A DNA stretch of 64,000 nt from Undibacterium sp. KW1 (GCF_009937955.1 NZ_AP018439.1:6262001-6326000); one strand, 5' to 3'. Shown: positions 25,055 through 34,502, counted from the stretch's first letter. The notes: generated from the letters alone by a model not told the origin. Numbers and translations: made by a program.

Positions 25055-26830
25055 TTAATCGAGCAGGGCGATAGCCGTTGGCGCATGAGCATCTTCCGTC
25101 GCCAGCTCTTCAAATTCATTGATATTGCTGATCTCGGTGCCCATGGCGATATTAGTCACGCGCTCCAGTATGATTTCAACGACAACTGGCACGCGGAACT
25201 CCTGCATCCAGCGCTGTGCCTGGGCAAAGGCATCGGCAATGGCGCTAGGCTCAGTCACACGTATGGCCTTGCAACCCAGTCCCTCGACCACGGCGATGTG
25301 ATCGACGCCATAGCCATTCAGCTCTGGCGCATTGATGTTTTCAAAAGCCAGTTGCACGCAATAATCCATGTCAAAACCACGTTGCGACTGGCGTATCAAA
25401 CCAAGGTAAGAATTGTTGACGACCACATGCAGGTAGGGCAGTTTGAATTGCGCACCGGCGGCCAGTTCTTCTATCATGAACTGGAAATCATAATCGCCAG
25501 AGATGGCAACCACCTGGCGTTGCGGATCAGCCGCGCAAACACCGAGGGCTGCCGGTATGGTCCAGCCCAGAGGACCGGCCTGGCCGCAGTTGATCCAGTG
25601 ACGCGGGTAATACACATGCAGGAATTGTGCGGCAGCGATTTGCGACAGGCCTATGGTGCTGACATAGCAGGTTTCGCGACCAAAGGCCTTGTTCATTTCT
25701 TCATACACGCGTTGCGGCTTCACTGGCACGTTATCAAAATGCGTACGGCGCAACATCGTGCGTTTGCGTTGCTGGCAATCGGCTACCCAGGCAGAGCGGT
25801 CCTTGAGTTTGCCTGCGGCTTTCCATTCTTTGGCAACTTCGATGAAAAGTTTTAATGCTGCACCAGCATCAGAGACGATGCCAAAATCAGGGCCAAACAC
25901 ACGGCCAATTTGCGTGGGTTCTATGTCGATGTGGACAAATTTTCTGTCTTTGGTAAACACATCAATGGAACCAGTGTGACGATTCGCCCAGCGATTACCT
26001 ATCCCCAGCGCAAAGTCAGATGCCAGCATGGTGGCGTTGCCATAGCGGTGGCTGGTTTGCAAGCCGACCATGCCTACCATCAAAGGGTGGTCATCTGCTA
26101 TTGCACCCCAGGCCATCAGGGTAGGTATGACAGGCACGCCAGTCAGTTCGGCAAATTCCACCAGCAAGGCTGAGGCATTGGCATTGACGATGCCGCCACC
26201 AGCGGTGATCAGCGGGCGCTCTGCATCATTGAGCATGGTGAGCGCTTTTTCTATCTGCGCGCGGGTGGCCTTGGGCTTATACACTTCCAGCGGTTGATAG
26301 GTGTCAGGGTCAAATTCTATCTCGGCCATCTGCACATCAAATGGCAAATCAATCAATACCGGGCCAGGGCGGCCAGAGCGCATGATATGAAAAGCTTGCT
26401 GGAACACCATGGGCACCAGTGCCGGTTCACGCACCGTTACCGCCCACTTGGTGACAGGCTTGGCAATGGATTCTATATCGACTGCCTGGAAGTCTTCCTT
26501 GTACAACCTTGCCCTGGGTGCCTGGCCAGTAATGCAGAGTATGGGTATGGAATCCGCCTGGGCAGAATACAGGCCGGTAATCATGTCCGTACCCGCCGGA
26601 CCGGATGTGCCTATGCAGACGCCAATATTGCCAGCCTGGGCGCGGGTATAGCCTTCGGCCATGTGGGAAGCCCCCTCAACATGGCGCGCCAGGATGTGTT
26701 TGATGGTGCCCTGCTTCTTCAAAGCCCCATAAAACGGGTTGATCGCCGCACCCGGCACACCAAATGCCTGATGCACGCCTTCTTTTTCCAACACATAAGC
26801 CGCCGCTTGCGCAGCCGTCATCTTTGCCAT
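25055..26830 (-). CDS. gcl: Glyoxylate carboligase
   Basis: A 591-residue thiamine-diphosphate enzyme that condenses two glyoxylate molecules to tartronate semialdehyde and CO2. V51 (in [12 protein letters not shown]) replaces the Glu used by most ThDP enzymes, as is known for true glyoxylate carboligase. Cofactor motifs [13 protein letters not shown] and [12 protein letters not shown] are present. The start at 26830 (MAKMTA) is preceded by GGAGAG. The in-frame extension to 27094 consists of translated CACAGAG-type repeat and is rejected. It is the first gene of the operon gcl-hyi-glxR-ttuD-pyk, divergent from a LysR regulator 282 bases away. Glyoxylate probably comes from ureidoglycolate produced by purine breakdown. 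Confidence 0.96.
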   Translation of the reverse strand: MAKMTAAQAAAYVLEKEGVHQAFGVPGAAINPFYGALKKQGTIKHILARHVEGASHMAEGYTRAQAGNIGVCIGTSGPAGTDMITGLYSAQADSIPILCITGQAPRARLYKEDFQAVDIESIAKPVTKWAVTVREPALVPMVFQQAFHIMRSGRPGPVLIDLPFDVQMAEIEFDPDTYQPLEVYKPKATRAQIEKALTMLNDAERPLITAGGGIVNANASALLVEFAELTGVPVIPTLMAWGAIADDHPLMVGMVGLQTSHRYGNATMLASDFALGIGNRWANRHTGSIDVFTKDRKFVHIDIEPTQIGRVFGPDFGIVSDAGAALKLFIEVAKEWKAAGKLKDRSAWVADCQQRKRTMLRRTHFDNVPVKPQRVYEEMNKAFGRETCYVSTIGLSQIAAAQFLHVYYPRHWINCGQAGPLGWTIPAALGVCAADPQRQVVAISGDYDFQFMIEELAAGAQFKLPYLHVVVNNSYLGLIRQSQRGFDMDYCVQLAFENINAPELNGYGVDHIAVVEGLGCKAIRVTEPSAIADAFAQAQRWMQEFRVPVVVEIILERVTNIAMGTEISNINEFEELATEDAHAPTAIALLD

Positions 26831-26967
26831 TTTGCTCTCCAGTTTTGCTATTAGTCGTGTGTATGCAGATGTTGAAACACATGCTAAAGGCAAAAGGGAT
26901 GGCTGATAAGACGACAAATTCTCGCTGTATTCGATACCTGAAGTATGGAATAATGACTCTTCAAAGA

Positions 26968-27082
26968 TTTTCTCCGTGTCCCCTCTGTGGTGTAACAGGG
27001 AATTCATGCGGCATGCCGCATGCCTGCGGAACGAAGACTTCTTGCAAGAAGTCTTTCCTTCCTCTGTGCCTCTGTGGTGAGG
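26968..27082. repeat. Repeat-rich gcl/lysR divergent region with two perfect palindromes
   Basis: Two CTCTGTGGTG-type arms (26968-26992 and 27055-27082), here in the same orientation, flank a 16-bp perfect palindrome (27006-27021, ATGCGGCATGCCGCAT) and a 22-bp perfect palindrome (27034-27055, arms AAGACTTCTTG / CAAGAAGTCTT). The LysR gene starts 30 bases after the block. These may be repeat-derived hairpins or hold regulator sites; the sequence alone does not separate the two. Confidence 0.6.
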
Positions 27083-27111
27083 GGTTTTTGGCAATCAACC
27101 CGCGATAGATC

Positions 27112-28020
27112 ATGGACAAACTCACCCAAATCGAAGCCTTCGTCGATGTCGTTGAAAAAGGCAGCCTGGCCCGCGCCGCGCTGGGCCAGAACATCACCCC
27201 TGTCATGCTGGGCCGCCGCATCGATGCGCTGGAAAAACGCCTGGGCGTCAAGCTCATGCATCGCAGTACCCGTCATCTGACGCTGACCGAGCAGGGTACG
27301 GTCTATCTCGATCATTGCCGCAAATTGCTGGCTGACCTGGGTTATGCCGATCAACTGGTATCCGAGGGACGGCACAAGGCCACCGGTCATCTCATCGTAT
27401 CAGCCCCCGCCGCCTTCGGGCGCAAGCATGTGGCACCGCATGCGCCGCAATTTGTGAAAGCCAACCCTGCCGTGCAGATTTCCTTCAACCTGACAGATAG
27501 AGTGGTCGATCTGATACGTGAGGGTTATGACCTGGGCATACGCATAGGAGGCAATATTGATCCCAATTTCGTTGCGGTGAAGCTGGCCAGCAACCGCCGT
27601 GTGGTTTGCGGTACTCCAGCCTATTTTGAGCGACATGGCATACCGCGCACGCTGGAAGACCTGGCCCAGCACAATTGCCTCGCGTTTAACTTGCAGGGCG
27701 GGCAACAGCGCGGCTGGTATTTCCAGCAAAACGGCAAGCCTGTGACCATCAAGGTGGCTGGCAATCTGGATTGCAATGATGGTGAATTGCTACACCGCTG
27801 GGCTTGTGAAGACCTGGGCCTGGCCTGGCGTTCTTCGTGGGAGATACAGTCGCAACTGATCTCTGGCGAGTTGATTACCGTGCTCGATGATTATGCCTTG
27901 CCACAATACGACATCGTCGCTGTATATCCGCAACAACGGCATTTACCGGTGAAGACGCGCTTTTTTATCGATACCCTGAAAGCCATCTATGCACAGCCAG
28001 ATTATTGGTTAAAGAATTAA
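27112..28020 (+). CDS. LysR-family regulator, divergent from gcl
   Basis: A 302-residue LysR-type regulator. The winged helix is at 1-60 (MDKLTQIEAFVDVVEKGSLARAA, then GRRIDALEKRLGVKL). The effector domain follows with the usual DLGIRIGG strand of this subgroup. LysR proteins usually control the divergently transcribed neighbour, here the gcl operon, in response to a pathway metabolite (glyoxylate, allantoin-derived or hydroxypyruvate are candidates). It may also affect the AzgA-type permease 134 bases downstream. The target and ligand are inferred from position only. Confidence 0.9.
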   Translation: MDKLTQIEAFVDVVEKGSLARAALGQNITPVMLGRRIDALEKRLGVKLMHRSTRHLTLTEQGTVYLDHCRKLLADLGYADQLVSEGRHKATGHLIVSAPAAFGRKHVAPHAPQFVKANPAVQISFNLTDRVVDLIREGYDLGIRIGGNIDPNFVAVKLASNRRVVCGTPAYFERHGIPRTLEDLAQHNCLAFNLQGGQQRGWYFQQNGKPVTIKVAGNLDCNDGELLHRWACEDLGLAWRSSWEIQSQLISGELITVLDDYALPQYDIVAVYPQQRHLPVKTRFFIDTLKAIYAQPDYWLKN

Positions 28021-28154
28021 TAAAAACTTCCACATATTCAAATTCAAATAGCATCTATAGATATTCGACGGGCTTGATATCGAAATAATTGCGCTATCGT
28101 CTTTTCACAAATTCTAATTATTCAATTGGTATATCCAAAATTGAGGAGACAAAC

Positions 28155-29525
28155 GTGTTAACTTCCGAGCAAATTCCGGCTGCACAAGATAGCAACAGGC
28201 CTGTCAATCACAGTCCTGCGCGGCTTTCCTTTCTCGACAAATTTTTCAAGCTAAGAGAAAACGGTACCGATGTACGTACAGAATTACTGGCAGGTCTGAC
28301 GACTTTCCTGACCATGGCGTATATCATTTTCGTCAACCCATCTATCCTCGGTGATGCTGGCATGCCCAAGGATTCTGTCTTTGTCGCCACCTGCCTGGCT
28401 GCATCGATAGGGACCATGATCATGGGTCTGTATGCCAACTACCCCATGGCGCTGGCACCAGGCATGGGTTTGAATGCCTACTTCACTTATGCAGTCGTCA
28501 AGGGTATGGGCATACCGTGGGAAGCAGCACTGGGCGCAGTCTTCATTTCCGGCTGCCTGTTTGTTGCCGTCAGTGTATTTAAATTACGCGAGATGATCGT
28601 CAACGGCATACCACAATCGATACGTACTGCCATCACAGTGGGCATAGGTCTTTTCCTTGGACTGATCTCGCTGAAGAATGCCGGTATTGTCGTCGCCAAT
28701 CCTGCCACCATGGTAGGCATAGGTGATATACACAAGGCTCCTCCCATTTTGGCGGCGCTGGGTTTTTTTTTGATTGTCACGCTGGATAAATTCAAGGTGC
28801 GTGGTTCCATCCTCATTGGTATTTTGACGGTGACGGTGTTGAGTTTTTTCTTTGGTGGCAACACCTTCCATGGCGTGGTATCCATGCCACCTTCTCTCGA
28901 TCCTACGCTGTTTAAACTCGACATCATGGGAGCCTTGTCAGTAGGTATCCTGAACGTGGTACTGGTGTTTTTTTTGGTGGAGCTGTTTGATGCAACCGGC
29001 ACGCTGATGGGTGTCGCCAACCGTGCGGGCTTGCTGGTGAATGGCAAGATGGAAAGACTGAACCGCGCTCTGCTGGCCGACAGTACTGCAATTGTTGCTG
29101 GCTCATTCCTTGGTACCTCCAGCACCACTGCTTACATAGAAAGTGCTGCCGGTGTACAAGCTGGTGGCCGCACAGGTCTGACAGCTGTGGCAGTTGGTCT
29201 GTTGTTCCTGGCTTGCCTGTTCATTGCACCACTGGCTGGCGTTGTGCCTGCTTATGCGACAGCGCCAGCCTTGTTCTACGTCGCCTGCCTGATGTTGCGT
29301 GAACTGGTAGAGATCGACTGGAGTGATACCTCTGAAAGCATACCTGCAGGTATCACTGCCCTGTTCATGCCGTTCACCTACTCGATTGCACACGGCGTAG
29401 CGTTTGGTTTTATTTCTTATGCGACACTGAAGTTATTTACAGGTCGTGCCAAAGAAGTGAAAGTGATAGTCTGGGCGATAGCTGCGGTGTTCTTGTTCAA
29501 ATTTATTTATCTGGGTGCTGGCTGA
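28155..29525 (+). CDS. AzgA-type purine permease (NCS2-like)
   Basis: A 456-residue inner-membrane purine transporter of the AzgA/GhxP-PbuG group (adenine, guanine or hypoxanthine importers), with 12-14 hydrophobic spans. Characteristic stretches are RTELLAGLTTFLTMAYI, NPSILGDAGM, LAPGMGLNAYFTY, FVELFDATGTLMGV-like VELFDATGTLMGVA and TSSTTAYIESAAG. A GTG start at 28155 is chosen because GAGGAGAC lies directly before it; the frame continues upstream but without a ribosome site. With the NCS2 permease at 2.6 kb the region encodes two purine importers of different specificity. Confidence 0.92.
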   Translation: MLTSEQIPAAQDSNRPVNHSPARLSFLDKFFKLRENGTDVRTELLAGLTTFLTMAYIIFVNPSILGDAGMPKDSVFVATCLAASIGTMIMGLYANYPMALAPGMGLNAYFTYAVVKGMGIPWEAALGAVFISGCLFVAVSVFKLREMIVNGIPQSIRTAITVGIGLFLGLISLKNAGIVVANPATMVGIGDIHKAPPILAALGFFLIVTLDKFKVRGSILIGILTVTVLSFFFGGNTFHGVVSMPPSLDPTLFKLDIMGALSVGILNVVLVFFLVELFDATGTLMGVANRAGLLVNGKMERLNRALLADSTAIVAGSFLGTSSTTAYIESAAGVQAGGRTGLTAVAVGLLFLACLFIAPLAGVVPAYATAPALFYVACLMLRELVEIDWSDTSESIPAGITALFMPFTYSIAHGVAFGFISYATLKLFTGRAKEVKVIVWAIAAVFLFKFIYLGAG

Positions 29526-29550
29526 ATTATTGTTTCAAAAATCCATGTAG

Positions 29551-29580
29551 AAAGCGGTGCAAGAAATTGCACTGCTTTTT
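29551..29580 (+). terminator. Intrinsic terminator after the AzgA-type permease
   Basis: AAAGCGGTGCAA (29551-29562) pairs with TTGCACTGCTTT (29567-29578) across a 4-base loop with one mismatch, and runs into T residues. It lies 25 bases after the permease stop. Confidence 0.85.
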
Positions 29581-29701
29581 GCATTCTGAACCCAGAAGTA
29601 TGATCCAGATAACATATATGTCCAAGTCAACTCTCATGCAAATTTCATGTCTCACCCCATCTGTGGCATCATCCTGAACATGGCGAAATTCAGGGGAATT
29701 C

Positions 29702-30160
29702 ATGTTGGTCGTAAGAAATGCACAGCAAGCTGATCATGTACGGATACGCAACATAGTACTAACCTCACTCAGTGATTTTGGTATCGAAGTCGAATTTGAT
29801 GGGTTGGATGCCGCAATTGGTTCAGCAGGTTTAGCCGACACAAAAAATGCCATAGAACTGGTGGCGGAATTTGATGGGCATATCTGCGGCTGCATCGCGT
29901 TGGAAGCCATGCATGATCAGCAAGGGAAAGTGTTTGGTTTTCATGTCGATAAAGGCCTTCGTGGCAAAGGCATAGGCCGCGCGTTGATGGTGCAACTGGT
30001 CGAGCGCGCCAAACAATGTGATTTGAAAATCTTGCATCTGGATACCTGGGACACGATGTACAGCGCGGTAAGGCTGTACACGTCACTGGGGTGGGTGGCC
30101 GCACCAGACCCATTACCAGAGTCAGGTGCAAATCGATCTTTCCGTCTGGAAATAGGCTGA
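29702..30160 (+). CDS. GNAT-family N-acetyltransferase
   Basis: A 152-residue single-domain GNAT. The acetyl-CoA motif A is visible as VFGFHVDKGLRGKGIGRALM (R-G-K-G-I-G), followed by motif B with the terminal LYTSLGW. Such enzymes acetylate small amines, antibiotics or protein N-termini; the substrate cannot be told. The start at 29702 gives a normal family length. It is followed by a small membrane protein 34 bases downstream and may share its transcript. Confidence 0.88.
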   Translation: MLVVRNAQQADHVRIRNIVLTSLSDFGIEVEFDGLDAAIGSAGLADTKNAIELVAEFDGHICGCIALEAMHDQQGKVFGFHVDKGLRGKGIGRALMVQLVERAKQCDLKILHLDTWDTMYSAVRLYTSLGWVAAPDPLPESGANRSFRLEIG

Positions 30161-30194
30161 TCTGTTTTTCAATATTCCTGATCGTTCGCTCATT

Positions 30195-30512
30195 ATGTTC
30201 ACTTTCCTCTTTGCACCCGCGTGGTGGTTTGCATTTCATCCATTTGCCTGTGGTTTTGTGGCCCTGCTGATGAGCTTCACAGCGTGCCTTAATAACTACC
30301 GCAAGAGCAGCCGCCTGTTGTTTGCTGTCACTGCTTTTTTCTGGTGGATTTTTACATACACCGAAGCGACGTTCACTGTGCATGCCATGCGAGTTGATTT
30401 GGTATTCATGGCACCGGTTTACCAGATTCTTGCGCTTTGGAGCTGCTGGAAAATATATACAGATCCTGCCGACCGACATGTAGCCGAAAAACAAACAGAT
30501 CAGGACGAGTAG
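30195..30512 (+). CDS. Small three-span membrane protein, unrecognised
   Basis: A 105-residue protein with about three hydrophobic segments (5-30, 44-62 and 68-88), rich in aromatic residues and with a charged C-terminal tail. I do not recognise a family. The start at 30195 has only a weak ribosome site. It follows the GNAT gene closely, so the two may be co-expressed. It could be an expressed small membrane protein or a fortuitous frame; codon use looks ordinary. Confidence 0.5.
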   Translation: MFTFLFAPAWWFAFHPFACGFVALLMSFTACLNNYRKSSRLLFAVTAFFWWIFTYTEATFTVHAMRVDLVFMAPVYQILALWSCWKIYTDPADRHVAEKQTDQDE

Positions 30513-30982
30513 ATGTGTGAAGTTGGCGACCTTGCTTGCGCGGCAGCCGCTATGAAAATGTTATAGATGCGGTTCAGTTGAAGCAGCACAAAAGGTGCAA
30601 ACAACAAGAATCTCTATCATTAAATTTTTATATATTTGACCGCCCATTATCTTTGCGTAAGGCCTCAACGGTTTCGCATTTGCTGGCTAAATGTGGTAGC
30701 GCGTCATTGTGAGTAATAGAGCAATTATTTTCTGGCAGTGTTGCTACATGAAGCGAGTGATTGATTTGCCGGTTATGCAGGAAAAACGTCAGAAATGTGT
30801 TGCTCGCGCCGGAAATGCGACTGTGCATCCAAATCGTCAGTTCGCGGATGTTTCGTCCCATCACTGACATCAGTTTGCCTTTCTCGTATCGAGTACCAAT
30901 ATGTACTGAAATTCTGTTAAAAAGAATTTGGCCTGGACAGGATTTGCGCTAAAGTAACTGGCGTTATTAACTTGAACTGTAC
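30513..30982. other. Intergenic region without supported gene
   Basis: About 470 bases. An 80-codon frame on the minus strand (30628-30870) has no ribosome site and no recognisable content. The last 100 bases presumably hold the promoter of the SH3-domain gene. I see no repeat or strong hairpin. Confidence 0.45.
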
Positions 30983-32401
30983 ATGAAGAAGATGTCAATG
31001 CGATTGCAAATATACGCACTATTTTTTGCCACAATTCTTTGTAGCCCGATAGCTGCAAGTGCCAGCACTGAAGCGCGTTGGGTGCACGGTTCATGGGTGA
31101 ATGTCAGGGAAAAACCAGAGGCCAACGCGCAAGTGGTGGCGCATCTGGTGACTAATACTCCGGTACAGCTTGATACATCAGCGTCTAATGGAAAATTTTG
31201 TGCAATTACCTGGGGTCAGGGACAGCAGGGTTTTCTTGCCTGTAATTTATTGGGTGAAAAGGCTTTGCGACTAGAAGACTTTGTCGATAGCTATCATCGC
31301 AGCAGTGAAAGCACGAATTACTTCCCGGCACGTGCTTTCTGGATGGCGCCCAGCTTCAGACGTTTACAAGATGCCGGTTCCTATTTCCAGGAAACCATGC
31401 TGAGTCCACAACAAAAAGCGCTGGAAACGGTAGACAGTAATTTTGTGTGGGAAAAACGGCCAGCGCTCAAGCGCTACCCTATCCCTGAATTTGAAGCCAT
31501 GAAGCAGCGCATGATGGCCGGTATCATCGAGCCAGCTTCACCTTATTTCCAGCCTCCGGCTCCATGGGAAGAATTATCGAAGCTGGCAAAGTCTGAGGAA
31601 TTACCAGGCAAAAAGACCACTGAGGCTACTGCCCGTTTGCATTCATCCCTGTTCTATCCCAGCGTGCTGGTGATGTTGCGGCAACTGGATTTACCTGCGG
31701 CAGCACCCTCGTACTTCAAATCACTGGATGAACTGGGCAGGCCTTCTGCGGGTCCTGAAGAAATCTCCAGGCAATATCAGATACCGTATGCGATCAAGCC
31801 TGTTAGTGGCCCTTATTGGGATAACTATGAGCCTTCAGGCATCAATGTGATTGGTTGGTGGGATTTGGGTAAGGTCGATGTATTTCTGCAAAAACCGGTG
31901 ATCAAAAACCTGCTCATGTTGGATGGCCGCGTCAAATCAAAAAACTCAGATTTAAAATACAGCCTCGGTGTGGATAACTGCCAACAGGGTTTTCGTTTTA
32001 TAGAATCTGAAGATCAGCCTGAGCCTGTAAAGAGTCTGGCACAAAGGAGGCTGGAAAGTTTGCAACCCAAGGCCAAAGATGAAGCGATTTTGTATTTCTA
32101 TACTCGCACCGAACTGTCAGCATTGCATGGTTCAGCAAAAGTGACGACACAAGCACCAGTCAAACTGCAATACGATAGTAAGGCAAAATCGAATACCTTC
32201 GAGCATTTTTCTCAGGCCAGCATCACCAGCATAGATATAGACAAGGATGGCATCGCTGATTTTTCCATTGCTGAAGCCTGGCATCGTGGAGCCATGCTGG
32301 AAAGCGCTACCCACCAGCCCGCTTACAGAGTGATATTTGTGAATGCAGGCGGACGCTGGTATTTATTCGACATCGATCAGTACCTGATGTGTGGTTGCTA
32401 A
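30983..32401 (+). CDS. Exported protein with N-terminal SH3-like domain
   Basis: A 472-residue protein with a signal peptide (about 1-29, hydrophobic core LQIYALFFATILC, cleavage near ASA). Residues about 32-90 are a bacterial SH3-like domain (WVHGSWVNVREKPEANAQVVAHL, then the GFLACNLLG end). The remaining 380 residues match no family I know; near the C-terminus an IDIDKDGIADFSIAE segment resembles a calcium-binding DxDxDGxxD loop. It is probably periplasmic and possibly binds peptidoglycan or an envelope protein through the SH3 domain. The stop overlaps the stop of the convergent LysR gene by 4 bases. Confidence 0.75.
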   Translation: MKKMSMRLQIYALFFATILCSPIAASASTEARWVHGSWVNVREKPEANAQVVAHLVTNTPVQLDTSASNGKFCAITWGQGQQGFLACNLLGEKALRLEDFVDSYHRSSESTNYFPARAFWMAPSFRRLQDAGSYFQETMLSPQQKALETVDSNFVWEKRPALKRYPIPEFEAMKQRMMAGIIEPASPYFQPPAPWEELSKLAKSEELPGKKTTEATARLHSSLFYPSVLVMLRQLDLPAAAPSYFKSLDELGRPSAGPEEISRQYQIPYAIKPVSGPYWDNYEPSGINVIGWWDLGKVDVFLQKPVIKNLLMLDGRVKSKNSDLKYSLGVDNCQQGFRFIESEDQPEPVKSLAQRRLESLQPKAKDEAILYFYTRTELSALHGSAKVTTQAPVKLQYDSKAKSNTFEHFSQASITSIDIDKDGIADFSIAEAWHRGAMLESATHQPAYRVIFVNAGGRWYLFDIDQYLMCGC

Positions 32402-33321
32402 AACCTGTGTTGCAATAAACCTTCTGCCAGAAAATCAAACACGGTCCTGATACGCTTGCTGGACTTGAGTTCGCGATGCGTGGTCAGCCATACAGGCAGG
32501 GACGGCAATTCCTGTTCTACCAGCACCTGTTCCAGGTCAGGATTTCGCTCTGCCAGCCATTGCATCGCGATGCCTATCCCCAGGCCTTGCTGTATTGCCT
32601 GCCAGTTGACCAGATAGTTATCGCAACGGAAGTCGAAGAAGCTGCGGTCTATCTGTATGCCCGCCGCGCGAAAGCCAGCGATAAACTGGTCAGACTGATC
32701 CAGCCCCAGCCAACGGAATTTTTGCATCAAGGCCAGTGTGGCTGCCTGGTTGTTTGAAGGCAGTGCAGGCAGGCCTGCCAGATAATCCTTGTGACCATAC
32801 ATGCCTATGGGCCAGTCTGTCAGGTGACGGGCAATCAGGGCAGATTGTGCTGGCCGTATCATGCGTATGGCGATATCGGCTTCACGTTCGAGCAAATTGC
32901 TGACCTGGTTACTGGCGACCAGTTCTATCTGGATTTCTGGATGTAACTGCGCCAGCTCGCGCAGCAGCGCTGGCAAGACAAAGCCGGACACCATCTCGCT
33001 GGCAGTGATCCTGACCGTGCCGCGCAAGCCATTATCCTGGGTCGCTGCCGCCATGCCCAGTGAGCGCGCCGCTGCCATCATGTAACGGGCAGGCTCGACC
33101 AGGTTTTCACCAGTGCTGGTCAATTTCAGACCACGCGCCACCCTTTCAAACAAGGCCGCACCTATGCTGCCCTCCAGCTCAGCGATCTGGCGCGATAGCG
33201 TGGGCTGGCTCAGCCCCAGAACTTCAGCCGCACGCGTCAGCGAACCTTGTTCTACGACCGCGACAAAGCTGCGAATCAGGTTCCAGTCAGTCTGGCAGGG
33301 GTCGAAAGTGAGCTTGGACAT
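32398..33321 (-). CDS. LysR-family regulator, divergent from an epimerase gene
   Basis: A 307-residue LysR-type regulator: the helix-turn-helix is at about 10-65 (NLIRSFVAVVEQGSLTRAAEVLGLSQPTLSRQIAELE, quoted as the family pattern in two pieces ending in GLSQPTLSRQIAELE), followed by a periplasmic-binding-like effector domain. It is divergent from the epimerase-like gene at 33498 across 176 bases that contain a 14-bp perfect palindrome, a good candidate operator. Its target is inferred from this arrangement. The ligand is unknown. Confidence 0.92.
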   Translation of the reverse strand: MSKLTFDPCQTDWNLIRSFVAVVEQGSLTRAAEVLGLSQPTLSRQIAELEGSIGAALFERVARGLKLTSTGENLVEPARYMMAAARSLGMAAATQDNGLRGTVRITASEMVSGFVLPALLRELAQLHPEIQIELVASNQVSNLLEREADIAIRMIRPAQSALIARHLTDWPIGMYGHKDYLAGLPALPSNNQAATLALMQKFRWLGLDQSDQFIAGFRAAGIQIDRSFFDFRCDNYLVNWQAIQQGLGIGIAMQWLAERNPDLEQVLVEQELPSLPVWLTTHRELKSSKRIRTVFDFLAEGLLQHRF

Positions 33322-33385
33322 GTGATTCCATCATGAAGACAGGCTAAAGATACACAAAAACCGATGAAAAAATACAAGCCAAGGC

Positions 33386-33399
33386 ATTCAAATTTGAAT
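33386..33399. promoter_or_regulatory. 14-bp palindrome, candidate LysR operator
   Basis: ATTCAAATTTGAAT is a perfect palindrome in the 176-base region between the divergent LysR and epimerase genes. LysR regulators bind imperfect dyads of the T-N11-A type near the target promoter, and this dyad ends in T and A at similar spacing. Function is inferred. Confidence 0.45.
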
Positions 33400-33497
33400 A
33401 GGACTTATGTATTTATGTCGATTGTAAATACATCCTGCCAGATTGAGAATGCCTGCATTACTTATTTTTTCTGCCTAGCCCACTACCGGAGCTCCTC

Positions 33498-34502
33498 ATG
33501 AATCTTGCATCCAAAGCGCGCAATGCTCAATCACCCTCAGTGCTGGTACTTGGTGCCAAAGGCCGCTTGGGGCAGGCTGCGGTGGAGGCCTTTGCCGCAG
33601 CAGGCTGGCGCGTGATTGCCCAGGCACGTTCAGTTGGCTATGACAGGCCGGAGCAAAATATAGAGTTCCTGCAATGCGATGTACTTGATACTGCCCGCAT
33701 ACTGGCTGCAGTACCCAGGGTGGATGTGGTGGTGCATGCGGTAAATCCCGACTATACCCGCTGGGATACCCTATTGCCGCCGACTACCGAAGCTGTCATA
33801 CGCATCGCTAGCGCCAGCCAGGCTTTGCTGATGGTGCCCGGCAATGTGTATAACTTCGGTGCAGATTTACCTCCGGTGCTGGCAGAAGACACGCCTTTTG
33901 TCGCCAATACAACCAGGGCGGCACAACGCATAGCCATGGAAGAAAGCCTGGCGGTTGCTACCCAGCAGGGCTTACGCTGTATGATTTTACGCGCCGGTGA
34001 TTTCATTGGCGGCACCGGCACCTGGCTGGACATGGCGATCACCAAGTCACTCGCCAAAGGTGTGGTCACCCATATGGGGCCAGATGATTTGCCGCATGCC
34101 TGGGCTTATCTGCCCGATCTGGCCAGGATATTCGTGCGCGTTGCTGAGCAGCGTCATCGTTTGCCTGCTTTTGAGGTCATGCATTACCCTGGCATTACAG
34201 CCAGCGGCAAGGAAGTGCATGCCGCACTGGAGCAATTGAGTGGCCGCCCGCTCAAAGCCAAAGCCATGCCCTGGTTGCTGATGCAGGCCATAGGCCTGTT
34301 TTCTCCCATGCTGCGCGCCGCGATCAAAATGCGCTACCTGTGGCAGCGTCCGCATCAATTGCAAGGTGAAAAACTGGAAAAATTACTTGGCAAGATATCG
34401 ACCAGCAGTCTGCAGGATGCCTTGCGTAGCTATGTGAAGAAACCGCAAGCAGGCGAAGACTTCTTGATCGAGACCGGTACGGGCAAGCGAAGCGGATTTT
34501 GA
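33498..34502 (+). CDS. NAD(P)-dependent epimerase/dehydratase-like SDR protein
   Basis: A 334-residue extended short-chain dehydrogenase-like protein. The Rossmann motif is LVLGAKGRLGQAAVEAF (GxxGxxG), followed by a VVHAVNPDY strand. The usual YxxxK pair is not visible: the corresponding region reads NTTRAAQRIAMEESL, so catalysis may be altered or absent. A C-terminal part of about 90 residues (PLKAKAMPWLLMQAIG) resembles those of NmrA/epimerase-like proteins. It is transcribed away from a LysR gene that probably controls it. The substrate is unknown. Confidence 0.78.
   Translation: MNLASKARNAQSPSVLVLGAKGRLGQAAVEAFAAAGWRVIAQARSVGYDRPEQNIEFLQCDVLDTARILAAVPRVDVVVHAVNPDYTRWDTLLPPTTEAVIRIASASQALLMVPGNVYNFGADLPPVLAEDTPFVANTTRAAQRIAMEESLAVATQQGLRCMILRAGDFIGGTGTWLDMAITKSLAKGVVTHMGPDDLPHAWAYLPDLARIFVRVAEQRHRLPAFEVMHYPGITASGKEVHAALEQLSGRPLKAKAMPWLLMQAIGLFSPMLRAAIKMRYLWQRPHQLQGEKLEKLLGKISTSSLQDALRSYVKKPQAGEDFLIETGTGKRSGF

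Noticed and set aside
26831..27094. 88-codon N-terminal extension of gcl
   Set aside because: It is translated repeat sequence, and the true start at 26830 has GGAGAG and matches the family N-terminus and V51 numbering.
30628..30870. 80-codon minus-strand frame in the 30.5-31.0 kb gap
   Set aside because: No ribosome site or recognisable content; likely chance.
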